Assembly: GCA_964532465.1 (NCBI GenBank)
Contig: CAZHHX010000009.1
Coordinates: 1-64,000, forward strand
Source: JAPLKB01 sp964532465
GTDB lineage: Bacteria; Desulfobacterota; Syntrophorhabdia; Syntrophorhabdales; Syntrophorhabdaceae
Direction of reading: 5' to 3'
Length of the DNA: 64,000 nucleotides
Shown: positions 52,760-61,365 of the stretch, in pieces
How the letters are laid out: every line of letters begins with the position of its first letter
Numbering within the stretch: position 1 is the stretch's first letter
The notes under the pieces: model-generated
The model's input: only the letters and a program-made list of their open reading frames with translations
What the model was told of the DNA's origin: nothing
Database searches by the model: none
Program-made: the position numbers and the translations under genes

Positions 52760-52782
52760 AAAAAATAATAAGGGAGGCACTT

Positions 52783-53769
52783 ATGAATCGGGACAATTCG
52801 GCAAATGAAATTTCACGAAGGGATACTGCAAAAGGGATTGTACCGGAAACAACCGATATCGGTAATTGCAAAAGCGTCACAATTACTTGTATTTCCGAAA
52901 CAAGCTGGTTTGACAGCGAGCAGCTTGTTTCCGATATCAATAATGCCGGAGGCATGTCGACAAGTCAGTATAACATTGCCTGGAGCCCGAAGAATCATGG
53001 GGGATACAGCGCGCTCATTGATGTGGAAGCTGTGAAGGGAACTCATAGAAAATTCATGCTTGATACCGGCTGGAATTCTGCATGGATGGATTATTCCTTC
53101 CAGCGGGAAGGAGTTGACGATATGCTGAGAAAAGGAGAAATAGAATTTCTCTATATCTCCCATGAACACATGGATCATTTGTGGGGGCTTCCCGTTGTCA
53201 TGAAATATTGCCCTGACATAAAGCTGGTTATTCCAAACAATTACAGCCCCGAAGGAAAAGAGCTTATCCGAAAAAGCGGCCATAAAGGGGAAGTCGTCGA
53301 ATTGAAGTCAGGAGGCATCAATAAGCTTTTTCCCGGATGCGCATCAGCTACCTTCGATATTTCCATCATTCTCGGAGTTCACGGAGAACACTGCCTCTTC
53401 TTCAACGTCAGAGACAAGGGACTCGTTAGTGTTACCGGCTGCTGCCACATGGGAATTTTGAATCTCCTGAAATACGGACAGGAAAATATCGCCGGGAATC
53501 TCAAGCTTTACGGAATTTACGGCGGGCTTCACATAGCTCCCTTCGAAAAATGGGATATCAAATCAGACTCGGTAATCAGCGGCCTGTCGGAAATGAACCT
53601 GCAAAAAGTCGCAGCGAATCACTGCACCGGATTGGTCAGCATTCAGAAGATGATAGCGGCTGGTATTCCTATAGTTCGCGGAACAGCCAAATACGGAAGC
53701 AGAAGCGATCTCTATATCGGTAACGGAGATGCAGTTGTTTTTAAGAAAGAGGACATGGACATCCTTTAA
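52783..53769 (+). CDS. Metallo-beta-lactamase-fold hydrolase (COG1237 type)
   Basis: Product of 328 aa. Zinc-site motif SHEHMDHLWG (HxHxDH), downstream VTGCCHMGILNLL and ANHCTG, and YGGLHI, the pattern of the COG1237 group (related to dihydropterin ribofuranosyl-aminobenzene phosphate synthases). The first 60 residues are variable. GGGAGG before the ATG. Lies between an A element and copy B4. Substrate unknown. Confidence 0.85.
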   Translation: MNRDNSANEISRRDTAKGIVPETTDIGNCKSVTITCISETSWFDSEQLVSDINNAGGMSTSQYNIAWSPKNHGGYSALIDVEAVKGTHRKFMLDTGWNSAWMDYSFQREGVDDMLRKGEIEFLYISHEHMDHLWGLPVVMKYCPDIKLVIPNNYSPEGKELIRKSGHKGEVVELKSGGINKLFPGCASATFDISIILGVHGEHCLFFNVRDKGLVSVTGCCHMGILNLLKYGQENIAGNLKLYGIYGGLHIAPFEKWDIKSDSVISGLSEMNLQKVAANHCTGLVSIQKMIAAGIPIVRGTAKYGSRSDLYIGNGDAVVFKKEDMDIL

Positions 53770-53787
53770 TATTTCAATTAAAGGAAT

Positions 53788-53972
53788 GGCGGGAAATAAA
53801 ATAAACAAAATAAATCTTCAATAATAAGTTCTGCGAAAACTGTTTCCGCAATGTTTATAGAATCATGTAAAACCAGTGTAGGCTTTGGTTTGAACAATTA
53901 ATTATTATTTGTATTCAATGTGAATACAAATTTGAAATTTGTTGATAAGTGTTTTTATTGAAGTACACTAAA
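53788..53972 (-). repeat. Family B multi-hairpin repeat, copy B4
   Basis: Same orientation as B3. GCGGGAAATAAAATAAAC end, TTCTGCGAAAACTGTTTCCGCA hairpin region, AAACCAGTGTAGGCTTTGGT hairpin, ACAATTAATTATT block, TTTGTATTC/GAATACAAA hairpin, GTTTTTATTGAAGTACAC end. It begins 19 bp after the stop of the MBL-fold gene. Bases 53973-54307 contain no gene. Confidence 0.7.
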
Positions 53973-54307
53973 ACAAAATAATAAGCCCGTCAGTATCCCC
54001 GGAGACCCAGGCTTTATGAGTTCATCAATTCTCTTTCGCGCCCTGCCCCGCTGCTTCCGGGTATCCGCTATGGAAATAACAATTTCTTTAATTTTCATGT
54101 TTTATTTCATAAACGAATTAAATTCTGCAATATTTAATATTTTTCTTGACATGTTATTGAAATAGCAGGAAAATATAAAGAAAAAAAGGTGGGTTTTACG
54201 GGGTCATCAAAAATTATATTGGGCGGGGAAGATTTAAGAAGCATCTAAAGACATACTAACTTTCCGCCATTCATTAGCAACTCACCCATTAAAAACAAAC
54301 TAAGATA

Positions 54308-54481
54308 ATGAGTACCGTTCAGGAACTTTTGGGACACAATGATGCATCAACAACGATGATCTATACCTGCGTCCTGAACAAACCGGGGATCAGCGGCGAT
54401 CAGCGTGAAGAGTCGTCTGGACGAGCGGGGAAAAAGATTTTAAAAAAGCAGTATGCATATTGGATATTACATACGAATTAG
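54308..54481 (+). pseudogene. Remnant of a second integron integrase (C-terminus)
   Basis: A 57-codon ORF whose first 32 codons read STVQELLGHNDASTT and MIYTCVLNKPGIS, closely matching the last conserved block of the integrase at 4548-5909 (TVQELLGHADVSTTMIYTHV). The nucleophile Tyr remains but everything upstream is gone and the tail is unrelated. A relic, not a working recombinase. It lies about 90 bp before a cassette-like gene on the same strand. Confidence 0.8.
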
Positions 54482-54572
54482 TCAGAATATCTCATATATG
54501 TATAATTTAGTGAGCATAGTTAATGTTAGCAAAATACGATACACAAATACAACGTGATTCAGAGGAGGAACC

Positions 54573-54914
54573 ATGCCGAAGATTATGCCAACTGACATCA
54601 ATGACGAAGTCAAAGCCATACTGAAGAGTACTCAGAAGGATTCTCACTACGGCCACTCTTATCTGACGGCCTATCAAATTCTGGAGAAACTGCCATCACA
54701 GATCAGAGACCAGCTTATTAAAGAACGGGGCATGCCAGGGCAAGGGTCTGTAAATAACTTTACTGCGGCTAGCGTTGTGTCAGATGCTGCCGAGATGCTC
54801 CCTGGCATCGAAATAGTGTTCCTTGACTCATCCTTTTTGAAGATAATGCTAAGAGACGGTACAAACTTGGTAGTGCCCGGTAACGCGAACATTGGTTTAT
54901 ATAGGTTGAAATAG
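54573..54914 (+). CDS. Hypothetical protein, cassette of the relic integron
   Basis: Soluble product of 113 aa with no recognised family. N-terminal half helical, C-terminal half beta-like (IEIVFLDSSFLKIMLRDG). GAGGAGG lies about 6 nt before ATG 54573. The attC at 54923-54989 directly follows its stop, so this is a cassette gene left behind by the second integron. Confidence 0.65.
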   Translation: MPKIMPTDINDEVKAILKSTQKDSHYGHSYLTAYQILEKLPSQIRDQLIKERGMPGQGSVNNFTAASVVSDAAEMLPGIEIVFLDSSFLKIMLRDGTNLVVPGNANIGLYRLK

Positions 54915-54922
54915 AAAGAACT

Positions 54923-54989
54923 GCTAACAAGCCGCTGAAGCCAATTGGCAGGAGAAGGCACCCTGCCTCTGGCTTAGCTTCGTGTTAAT
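54923..54989 (+). repeat. attC site of the relic integron
   Basis: GCTAAC core, AAGCCGCTGAAGCCAATTGG arm, AGGAGAAGGCACC centre, CTGCCTCTGGCTTAGC arm, GTGTTAAT core. Same layout as the attC sites of the array at 1-4 kb but on the plus strand. Confidence 0.72.
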
Positions 54990-55007
54990 TAACAGGAGGA
55001 GGTCAAC

Positions 55008-55676
55008 ATGGACAAGAAGTTGCTTATTGTAAGAATTCTTAATGTATTTGAAACCGGGACACCTGAAGGAAAATACGACATGCTCGTTATTTATGATGAT
55101 GGCGCAAATGATTCATATCAAATTACATACGGCAGAAGTCAGACTACAGAACAGGGAAATCTGAGAAAACTGATTGATATGTATGTCGATAACAACGGAA
55201 AATATGCGGATGATTTTGTGCCATATCTTGATAAGATTGGCTTGGAATCACTGGTTGATGATGAAAATTTCAAAAGTTTACTCATAAAAGCTGCTCGGGA
55301 AGATATGATTATGCGGAATACTCAGGATAGTTTTTTTGATGAAGTTTATTGGAATCCCGCAGTGGAGTGGTTTGAACGAAATGGTTTTGAACTTCCACTG
55401 ACTATGCTTGTGGCATACGATTCTTATATTCAATCAGGATGTATTCCCATGTTTTTGCGTAAACGTTTTATTGAAAAACCGCCTGCTAAAGGTGGAGATG
55501 AAAAGAAATGGACTGCTTCTTACGTTGAAGCCCGCTATCAGTGGTTGAAGTATCATGAAAAAAAGATACTTCGTAAGACAATTTATCGTACGCAGACTTT
55601 TTTAAATGAAATTGCAAGAGACAACTGGAATTTAGATAAATTGCCGATTAACGCTAACGGTATTAAAGTGACATAG
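55008..55676 (+). CDS. Putative GH46-like chitosanase or related glycan hydrolase
   Basis: Product of 222 aa. FETGTPEGKYDMLVIYDDG followed by SYQITYGRSQTTEQGNLRKL resembles the lysozyme-superfamily GH46 pattern of catalytic Glu and Asp near the N-terminus, and the helical remainder fits. No signal peptide. GGAGG before the ATG. It follows the attC at 54923-54989 and may be a second cassette, although no attC is seen after it. Family call is tentative. Confidence 0.5.
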   Translation: MDKKLLIVRILNVFETGTPEGKYDMLVIYDDGANDSYQITYGRSQTTEQGNLRKLIDMYVDNNGKYADDFVPYLDKIGLESLVDDENFKSLLIKAAREDMIMRNTQDSFFDEVYWNPAVEWFERNGFELPLTMLVAYDSYIQSGCIPMFLRKRFIEKPPAKGGDEKKWTASYVEARYQWLKYHEKKILRKTIYRTQTFLNEIARDNWNLDKLPINANGIKVT

Positions 55677-55728
55677 CAATATGACCTACATCATTGCAGT
55701 GGATGGACTACGCCTGCCACTGAACTTG

Positions 55729-55854
55729 TGATTGGACTACGAGAAAGCGATCAAAGGCCGGAGTGGCCAAAAAGGGGCGACCCATCAGGTTGTGTATGCT
55801 CCGGTTAATTATTGGGGCGACAGTTGGGATACGGAGAAGCGACACATATAAAAT
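55729..55854 (+). pseudogene. Degenerate coding remnant
   Basis: A short frame without a start, with stop just upstream, reads LDYEKAIKGRSGQKGATHQV and ends in NYWGDSWDTEKRH. It looks like the end of a longer protein, but I cannot name it. The surrounding 55677-55980 otherwise holds nothing. Confidence 0.3.
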
Positions 55855-55980
55855 AGTAACTATCTCTACGGACCAATGAAGAGAGGAAGATCAGGTGCTG
55901 TTACTCGGGAAATGATTTGGATGGGGGGCAAAAAAGTATTCCGGGATAGAACATAGATAGCTGGGGAAAGGGGGTGTTAT

Positions 55981-56490
55981 ATGAAGGTAAAGCAGACCGG
56001 CGCAAATATTCTGCATGCTACACCGTTGATCGTAGCCTTGGTGGTAGTAGCGGCTTGCATTTACTTACGGTTTAAGCTGAATCCGGGCTTTGTAAATTTT
56101 GAAGACATCAAACCTGACACGGGCTTGAGTGAAGTCCAGAAACAAGTGATATCAATGGTGAGTGAGTTGAACAGGTATCTTATCTCCTTGGGAACGCTTA
56201 TGTTTGGGGCAATTGGTTTTTTCCTCACCAAATACAGACAGGATATCCGGGTGAACCGGGTTGGTCCTGCATTTCTTATTTCGCTGGCTCTTTTGGGGCT
56301 GGTCCACTACTATGCCTTTCGAGTATATACACAGTTAACCGCCGAGCTCTCGCAGAAAACCCTTGCGCTACAGCCCGGCCAAAGCAAGATTCTTTACTAT
56401 CTTGAAATGGAATTCTGGACTTCTTTGGGGACGAGTCTGATTCTCCTGTTTCTGTTCGTCTATGTCTTTTACGCCGGCAAGGCGCGTTAA
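55981..56490 (+). CDS. Integral membrane protein, unknown
   Basis: Product of 169 aa with four hydrophobic stretches (about 12-28, 64-82, 98-115 and 144-165). A short Glu/Gln-rich loop lies between TM3 and TM4. GGGGG at 6-8 nt before ATG 55981. First of a plus-strand group (55981-59116) of small exported or membrane proteins of unknown function; 22 bp separate it from the PEGA gene. Confidence 0.6.
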   Translation: MKVKQTGANILHATPLIVALVVVAACIYLRFKLNPGFVNFEDIKPDTGLSEVQKQVISMVSELNRYLISLGTLMFGAIGFFLTKYRQDIRVNRVGPAFLISLALLGLVHYYAFRVYTQLTAELSQKTLALQPGQSKILYYLEMEFWTSLGTSLILLFLFVYVFYAGKAR

Positions 56491-56512
56491 CTTAACCATA
56501 AGGGGGAATGTT

Positions 56513-57343
56513 ATGCAACGAAACTCAATCTTTTCTTTAATATTAATTTCTTTGCTGCTCGAATGGTCACTGCCTGCGCCGCTCTTTCCGCAGGCGGCTT
56601 TTTCGACCTCAAAAAAATCGGTTGAGCGAAACTTCAACAAAGCTGCAGTAGCTGAAGGAATGAAACTGTCGCCCGAAGCAATAGACTCTCTCAGGAAATA
56701 TGACTTGCGTTTGATCCAAGACACTGAACTGGCAGCAGCTAAATCCGAGGTGAGCCCCGAACTTACAGAAGGATTTACCAAAGCGGTCATTTCTCATTTG
56801 AACCAACAAAAAACCGTAAAGAAGTCGGACATGGACACCGCGATGGTACAGGCTAAAACAGACGAAATACACAAAATGCTTCCCCAGGAGATCAATAACA
56901 AAGCTCTGAATTCCGGCATTACCCTGACTGCAGAGGCACAGGAACTTATTAAAACGGATATGGAAGTACAGACGAAACGTATGGCCGTGTCAGGATTATC
57001 TCAACAGGAAATACAGAAGAGGAATGAGGATTATCTGGCAGCGGTCCTCGCCAAAGCCCCAAAAGCTAATGTAGGTGGCGAGGAGTACCACGTTATGAAA
57101 AATGCCATCTTCTGCAGACTAGTGAAGCTGAGTATCAATACTACGCCCCATGATGCTGAAGTTATGGTTTCAGGTATCAGCATAGGAAAAACACCGATTA
57201 GAGAAAAGTCATTCGAACCAAAAAAAGAATATGTTTTCGTCTTTACCAAACAGGGATATAAGGACTCTACCCAGAAGTACTTCGTTGAAGGTTATCCAGA
57301 GAAGCAGCAGCTTGATGAAATACTGCTCAAAGCCGACAAATAA
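56513..57343 (+). CDS. Secreted protein with C-terminal PEGA domain
   Basis: Product of 276 aa. ATG 56513 has AGGGGG 6 nt upstream. Signal peptide about 1-28, helical and charged middle region about 30-200, PEGA domain about 208-272 (TPHDAEVMVSGISIGKTPI, VFTKQGYKD). PEGA domains are beta-sandwich modules seen in surface and periplasmic proteins. No lipobox. Function unknown; neighbour genes encode a lipoprotein and membrane proteins. Confidence 0.72.
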   Translation: MQRNSIFSLILISLLLEWSLPAPLFPQAAFSTSKKSVERNFNKAAVAEGMKLSPEAIDSLRKYDLRLIQDTELAAAKSEVSPELTEGFTKAVISHLNQQKTVKKSDMDTAMVQAKTDEIHKMLPQEINNKALNSGITLTAEAQELIKTDMEVQTKRMAVSGLSQQEIQKRNEDYLAAVLAKAPKANVGGEEYHVMKNAIFCRLVKLSINTTPHDAEVMVSGISIGKTPIREKSFEPKKEYVFVFTKQGYKDSTQKYFVEGYPEKQQLDEILLKADK

Positions 57344-57479
57344 CCTGTCAGGCTCAGGCGTATTTTCAGACATGGAAATGGGGATTTTCTCGAAATGTTG
57401 ACATTTAACGAATCCAGCCGATGGTTTTGGTGGATATCAAAACCATCTCACCACAAAACAAATAGAAAGGAGCGAAATA

Positions 57480-58277
57480 ATGACTAAACTATTGACTGCA
57501 TTAGTAATACTGAGCCTTGCCGTGTTGTCCGGCTGCACATCTGTCGGTGTAATTCAACCTGTAGCTGTGCAGAACTCACGTAATGCGGATGCTCTGCTTC
57601 AGAACCTGCAGATTTTTTTTCAGGGCGATGAGACACTCTTTACAGCTGTTATGCAAACCCAATTAATCGATGATTACAAAGAAATAATTAGAAATATTCA
57701 GACAAATGATAAACCAAAAGCAAGTGGTACAGATTTATTCACCGGATATTCCCAATATTACAAGAATGAATCAGACGTATTAAAAAAAATGATCGAGGGT
57801 CTTACACCGGAATCGACTGAGATTGAGAAATCACGGTATTATCGCGAGAGACCACTAACCGCGGAAGTGGCTTTTGGTGGCATGCTGTCCGGTCTAGCTG
57901 CATCAAAATGGTTGGCATTCAATGCTATTTATAATGAAAGAATCACATCAGAAGATAAATTCACCCTTTATATAAAACAATTCAGAGAATTGTCTGTACT
58001 TGCCAAAAAGGAACAAGCAGTCAACGATTTGCTTAAAGCCTATAGAGATCGTAAAACAATAATACTTCAACAGAGCACAAACGCGAAAAACATAGCTGAC
58101 CAGTTAGTTTCAGCAGCTAACACAACGTATGATGCTGACAAATTTTTGAGAGGCATAGCAGAAAACAACGAACTTCTGGCAGGAATAGGAGAGTATGTCC
58201 TTAAGTCGACTAATAATCCGGAGAGAAAGAAGGCGGCAGAAGAACTTCTCAAAACTATTAAAGAGGGAAAGAAATAA
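57480..58277 (+). CDS. Lipoprotein, unknown
   Basis: Product of 265 aa. Lipobox LSGC at residues about 16-19, then a helical domain with Lys-rich C-terminus (NPERKKAAEELLKTIKEGKK). AAAGGAG about 8 nt before ATG 57480. No domain recognised. Part of the unknown membrane cluster. Confidence 0.65.
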   Translation: MTKLLTALVILSLAVLSGCTSVGVIQPVAVQNSRNADALLQNLQIFFQGDETLFTAVMQTQLIDDYKEIIRNIQTNDKPKASGTDLFTGYSQYYKNESDVLKKMIEGLTPESTEIEKSRYYRERPLTAEVAFGGMLSGLAASKWLAFNAIYNERITSEDKFTLYIKQFRELSVLAKKEQAVNDLLKAYRDRKTIILQQSTNAKNIADQLVSAANTTYDADKFLRGIAENNELLAGIGEYVLKSTNNPERKKAAEELLKTIKEGKK

Positions 58278-58330
58278 TGCAGACTCTAATGTAACATTTT
58301 CAACCCAAACATCAAAAAGGAGGTAAAAAA

Positions 58331-58693
58331 ATGGCTATACCAATTAGCGATGCCGAATTAAAAAACCTTTTAAATGCAATCCCTGTTGAGCAAAAACCCA
58401 TTTTTGAGAATGTGCTCTCGACGATTGCTTTACAGGCAGAAGTGATTGACGATTTGCTGTGGAAGCTTGAAATTGAATACGGATCAGATGCGATGAAGAA
58501 AAAGGTCATGGGTCCCGTGCTAACACGGCTCGCAGCCAAACTCGACAATCCTGTTGTGCAGGGACCAACGCTGGAAGAAATATCGGGCGCCATTAACGAA
58601 ATGCATAAAACAATAGAAAGCGCTGCTGAAGCGCAAAATATCTTTCAGGCGTTACTTGGCTTTGCACTCAAGATAGCCCCCCTTGCATTGTAA
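58331..58693 (+). CDS. Hypothetical helical protein
   Basis: Product of 120 aa, mostly helical, no signal peptide; the last 18 residues are hydrophobic (FQALLGFALKIAPLAL), perhaps a tail anchor or helix. AAGGAGG 8 nt before the ATG, a near-perfect ribosome binding site. Unknown function. Confidence 0.6.
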   Translation: MAIPISDAELKNLLNAIPVEQKPIFENVLSTIALQAEVIDDLLWKLEIEYGSDAMKKKVMGPVLTRLAAKLDNPVVQGPTLEEISGAINEMHKTIESAAEAQNIFQALLGFALKIAPLAL

Positions 58694-58750
58694 GACTTTA
58701 AGCAACGATAGAATATGCTGCTTTGCAACTAAATAAAAGGAGGTACTGAT

Positions 58751-59116
58751 ATGGATAAACAAATCCGATCCGCAGAGTTTCTTGTTACAAAGGCTCTCGC
58801 AAGTCCAGATATTCTCCAGGGTTTAAAGACAAGTACCGAAGAAACATTGAAAAACCTTGGTGCCGAAGTGGTCAAGGAACTGCCCAGGATGCTTCCGCCG
58901 CCGGACACAAAAACAAATAATGCAATCTGGCTGATTGTTGTTATTGCTTTTGCATTGGTTATGGTCGGTGCGGCCTATGTGCTTTTTGCCGGGGTTACAA
59001 GTAAACTCGAAGCAGGCGCTGCCTATGCTACGAAAAGCGATACCATCCTGACGGTGTTTACCACCGTTGTCGCCTTTCTTGCCGGTTTGTTGTCACCCAG
59101 TCCGGTACAGAGATAG
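58751..59116 (+). CDS. Small membrane protein, unknown
   Basis: Product of 121 aa. N-terminal amphipathic helices about 1-50, TM1 about 56-78 (IWLIVVIAFALVMVGAAYVL) and a second hydrophobic segment about 95-113. AAAGGAGG before the ATG. Last gene of the unknown cluster; followed by copy A6. Confidence 0.6.
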   Translation: MDKQIRSAEFLVTKALASPDILQGLKTSTEETLKNLGAEVVKELPRMLPPPDTKTNNAIWLIVVIAFALVMVGAAYVLFAGVTSKLEAGAAYATKSDTILTVFTTVVAFLAGLLSPSPVQR

Positions 59117-59157
59117 ACGCCAGAGTTATTATTTTCACTATTGATATCAAGGAACAG

Positions 59158-59565
59158 GGTATTGTCAAAAATTGTATGAAAAACCAATGCATAGAGTGAG
59201 CATTAACAGGCATTTACAAGGAGAAACCATAGGAAGGGGGTGCGAAGTATGGGAAATGAAGAAGTCATTCTTTATTTCCGCCGGATTCACATCAGTAAAT
59301 AATGGCAGATGGGAATCCGGCTTGAGTGGGCTGCGGCATTTTAGGGAAGGTTTCATTGCGAGTGGGCATTATCGAGCAACATTTTTACAGATATGGATGG
59401 GCTGTGAGCTTTGCAGGCTGGAGACGTACTGAACGTACGTTGGAAGATCGCAAGGCGAAGCAGACCGCCGCAGATTAAAAATTCTCAAATGCCGCAGCCC
59501 GAACAGGAGAACAAAGACAAACTGCTCAAGAATAAGAGCAACGAAAAGAAACTTTTGATATTACC
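59158..59565 (+). repeat. Family A structured element, copy A6
   Basis: Left end GGTATTGTCAAAA, right end CTTTTGATATTACC. Hairpin 1 at 59281-59320 (CCGGATTC...GAATCCGG). Long hairpin ends pair GGGCTGCGGCATTTT (59328) with its complement ending 59500; the left arm carries an extra GGTTTCATTGCGAGTGGGC block also seen in A8. Apical hairpin is GACGTAC/GTACGTT, different from the ATCGTAC version. Ends 24 nt before ATG 59590. Confidence 0.8.
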
Positions 59566-59589
59566 GTTTAAAATAAGAGGAGGTACAAA

Positions 59590-60579
59590 ATGGACAAAGA
59601 GTTTCACTACAACATTACCGGCATTATAGCCAGACGGGCCGGGTTCACTGAAGATGAGGCTTCGATCATTGCTCATGCCTCCCAGCTTGTTGACGATAAT
59701 GATGCCTTACGCACCATTCATGACGAGAAAACCGACACGGATTATGAAGTCTACATCAGTCAAACAATGGACATCCTTAAACCCAAACGGGAACTGATGC
59801 GGATCTATCCTATTTTTCATTTTCTTCCCGGCAACCCGATGGCAGAATCAGCCCGGCGGTCTGACGGCAAAATGCATATTTTGACAACAACTCCAGGCAG
59901 TGATCTGGCCCGTAAAATTATGGAAGCCGCCCGACAGGACAGTTCCCCCTACAGGCTGCATCGTTTGGGCGTGGCTGCCCATGCTTTTGTCGACACCTGG
60001 GCGCATCAAAATTTCGTGGGATGGCACGACGGAATCAATGGTGAAGTTATGAACCCGCTTCCCAATATCGGACATGCCGATTTCATGCATCATCCTGACT
60101 GGGTTGGTCATCGATGGAATGACAGCCGGGTCATAAACAGTGAAGTAAATAACAACCACCGTTTCCTTGATGCTGCCAAAAACCTTTTTGAAGAATTTTG
60201 TCTCTGCACAAAAAACAATAGCAACGGCATATGGCCTGTTCTGCAAAAGGACTTACAGGATGCTATGGGTCAGGTATTCAGCGGTGAAAAACTACAGGGT
60301 TCGGAGCCCAGGCTTGAAGCATACGACAGACTGTTCAAATTGCCCGTATATGAGCCTCAGACATGGTTCGACAACGCTGTTACAACTGATGTGCGGGGCC
60401 TTCCTGACAATTTTATGCCGTCTTTAACTATTTTCAAAGATCATTATGAATGGAAGAATAACTGGCAGAGCTCAAACTGGTATCTTTTTCAGGAGGCAGT
60501 GAAGGCTCACCAGGCTTTTTGCATGGATGAACTTAAACCGTTGTTCATGCAAATGAATGTAAACCTGAGCGAACATTAA
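59590..60579 (+). CDS. DUF6765-like His-rich protein
   Basis: Product of 329 aa. FHYNITGIIARRAGF, AHASQLVDDND, LHRLGVAAHAFVDTWAHQNF and GHADFMHHPDWVGHRW fit the DUF6765 family, whose His/Asp spacing resembles zinc-dependent phospholipase C or nuclease folds. No signal peptide. GAGGAGG about 6 nt before ATG. Sits between A6 and B5. Activity unknown; metal-dependent hydrolase is an inference from the residues. Confidence 0.75.
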   Translation: MDKEFHYNITGIIARRAGFTEDEASIIAHASQLVDDNDALRTIHDEKTDTDYEVYISQTMDILKPKRELMRIYPIFHFLPGNPMAESARRSDGKMHILTTTPGSDLARKIMEAARQDSSPYRLHRLGVAAHAFVDTWAHQNFVGWHDGINGEVMNPLPNIGHADFMHHPDWVGHRWNDSRVINSEVNNNHRFLDAAKNLFEEFCLCTKNNSNGIWPVLQKDLQDAMGQVFSGEKLQGSEPRLEAYDRLFKLPVYEPQTWFDNAVTTDVRGLPDNFMPSLTIFKDHYEWKNNWQSSNWYLFQEAVKAHQAFCMDELKPLFMQMNVNLSEH

Positions 60580-60591
60580 AAAACAGTTTAT

Positions 60592-60890
60592 GGCGGATAA
60601 ATATTACAGACACTGTGTTTATAATATTTGCTCCAAATGTTGGAGCAAAAAGGTAAATATCTGTAAAGCCAATACAGGCTTTGGTTTGAACAATTAAATA
60701 AATTTTTATTCAATGTGAATAAAAACATGGAAACTTCCTGATAAATGTTTATTATAGAGTACAGGAATGCAAAAAAGAAGGTTTCAAACCGGCTGGTTTC
60801 TTCTCAATGAAAAGTTGAGATAAGAATAAAGACAAAAATCAGAATAAGGTCTATAATAAAAGACAGGGAAAAACCGATAGAGGCAAAAGC
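60592..60890 (-). repeat. Family B multi-hairpin repeat, copy B5
   Basis: On the plus strand: GCGGATAAATATTACAGACAC, TTGCTCCAA/TTGGAGCAA hairpin, AAAGCC...GGCTTT hairpin, TTTTTATTC/GAATAAAAA hairpin, GTTTATTATAGAGTACAGGAA block, then a TTGAGATAAGAATAAAGACA segment and GATAGAGGCAAAAGC, which match the reverse complement of the 4015-4140 part of B1. It begins 12 bp after the DUF6765 stop. Confidence 0.72.
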
Positions 60891-60957
60891 AGCAACAAGC
60901 TTAAGCCGGAGGCAACACTTTTTTGTTGCCGATTGCCTGCGGCTTAAGCTTGTTGCT
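60891..60957 (+). repeat. attC-like long palindrome after B5
   Basis: AGCAACAAGCTTAAGCCG and the complementary CGGCTTAAGCTTGTTGCT form a 25-bp stem with one mismatch around a GGCAAC...GTTGCC centre. In relation to B5 it holds the position that attC site 4 holds to B1. GTTGCTG could correspond to the R core. The loss of attC asymmetry suggests decay or a different use. Confidence 0.5.
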
Positions 60958-60983
60958 GAAAAAAAACTGACCACAACTACCCC

Positions 60984-61342
60984 GGTATTGTCAAAATATA
61001 AATGAAAAGCAGGTACGCAAAATGAGTATTAACAGATGTTTACAAAGAGAAAACATGGGGGGAGAAGGAAGTATGGGAAAAGATCCCGCCGGATTTATAT
61101 CAGCGAATAAAGCCAGATATGAATCCGGCTTGAGTGGGCTGCGGCATTTGAGAATTTTTACAGATGTGGATGGGCTGTGAGCTTTGCAGGCCGTAATCGT
61201 ACTGAATGTACGATGGAGGATCGCAAGGCGAAGCAGAGCGCCGCAGATTAAACATTCTCAAATGCCGCAGCCCGACCAGGAGAACAAAGATAAACTGTTC
61301 AAGAATTAAGAGCAAAGGGAAAGAAGCTATTGACCAATACCA
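60984..61342 (+). repeat. Family A structured element, copy A7
   Basis: Left end GGTATTGTCAAAA, right end CTATTGACCAATACC. Hairpin 1 in GCCGGATTTATATC...GATATGAATCCGGC; long hairpin pairs GGGCTGCGGCATTTGAGAAT with its complement ending GCCGCAGCCC. Core with ATCGTAC/GTACGAT. Ends 23 nt before ATG 61366. Confidence 0.82.
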
Positions 61343-61365
61343 ACTGCAAGGAGAGGATGCAAGAC

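Noticed and set aside
52505..52780. ORFs on the complementary strand of family A copies (for example 52505-52780, 26636-27034, 61100-61315)
   Set aside because: They read through both arms of the hairpins and repeat in every copy only because the DNA repeats; no ribosome binding sites.
54308..54481. Functional small recombinase
   Set aside because: Only the last conserved block of the integrase remains; the Arg, Lys and His-x-x-Arg catalytic residues are absent.
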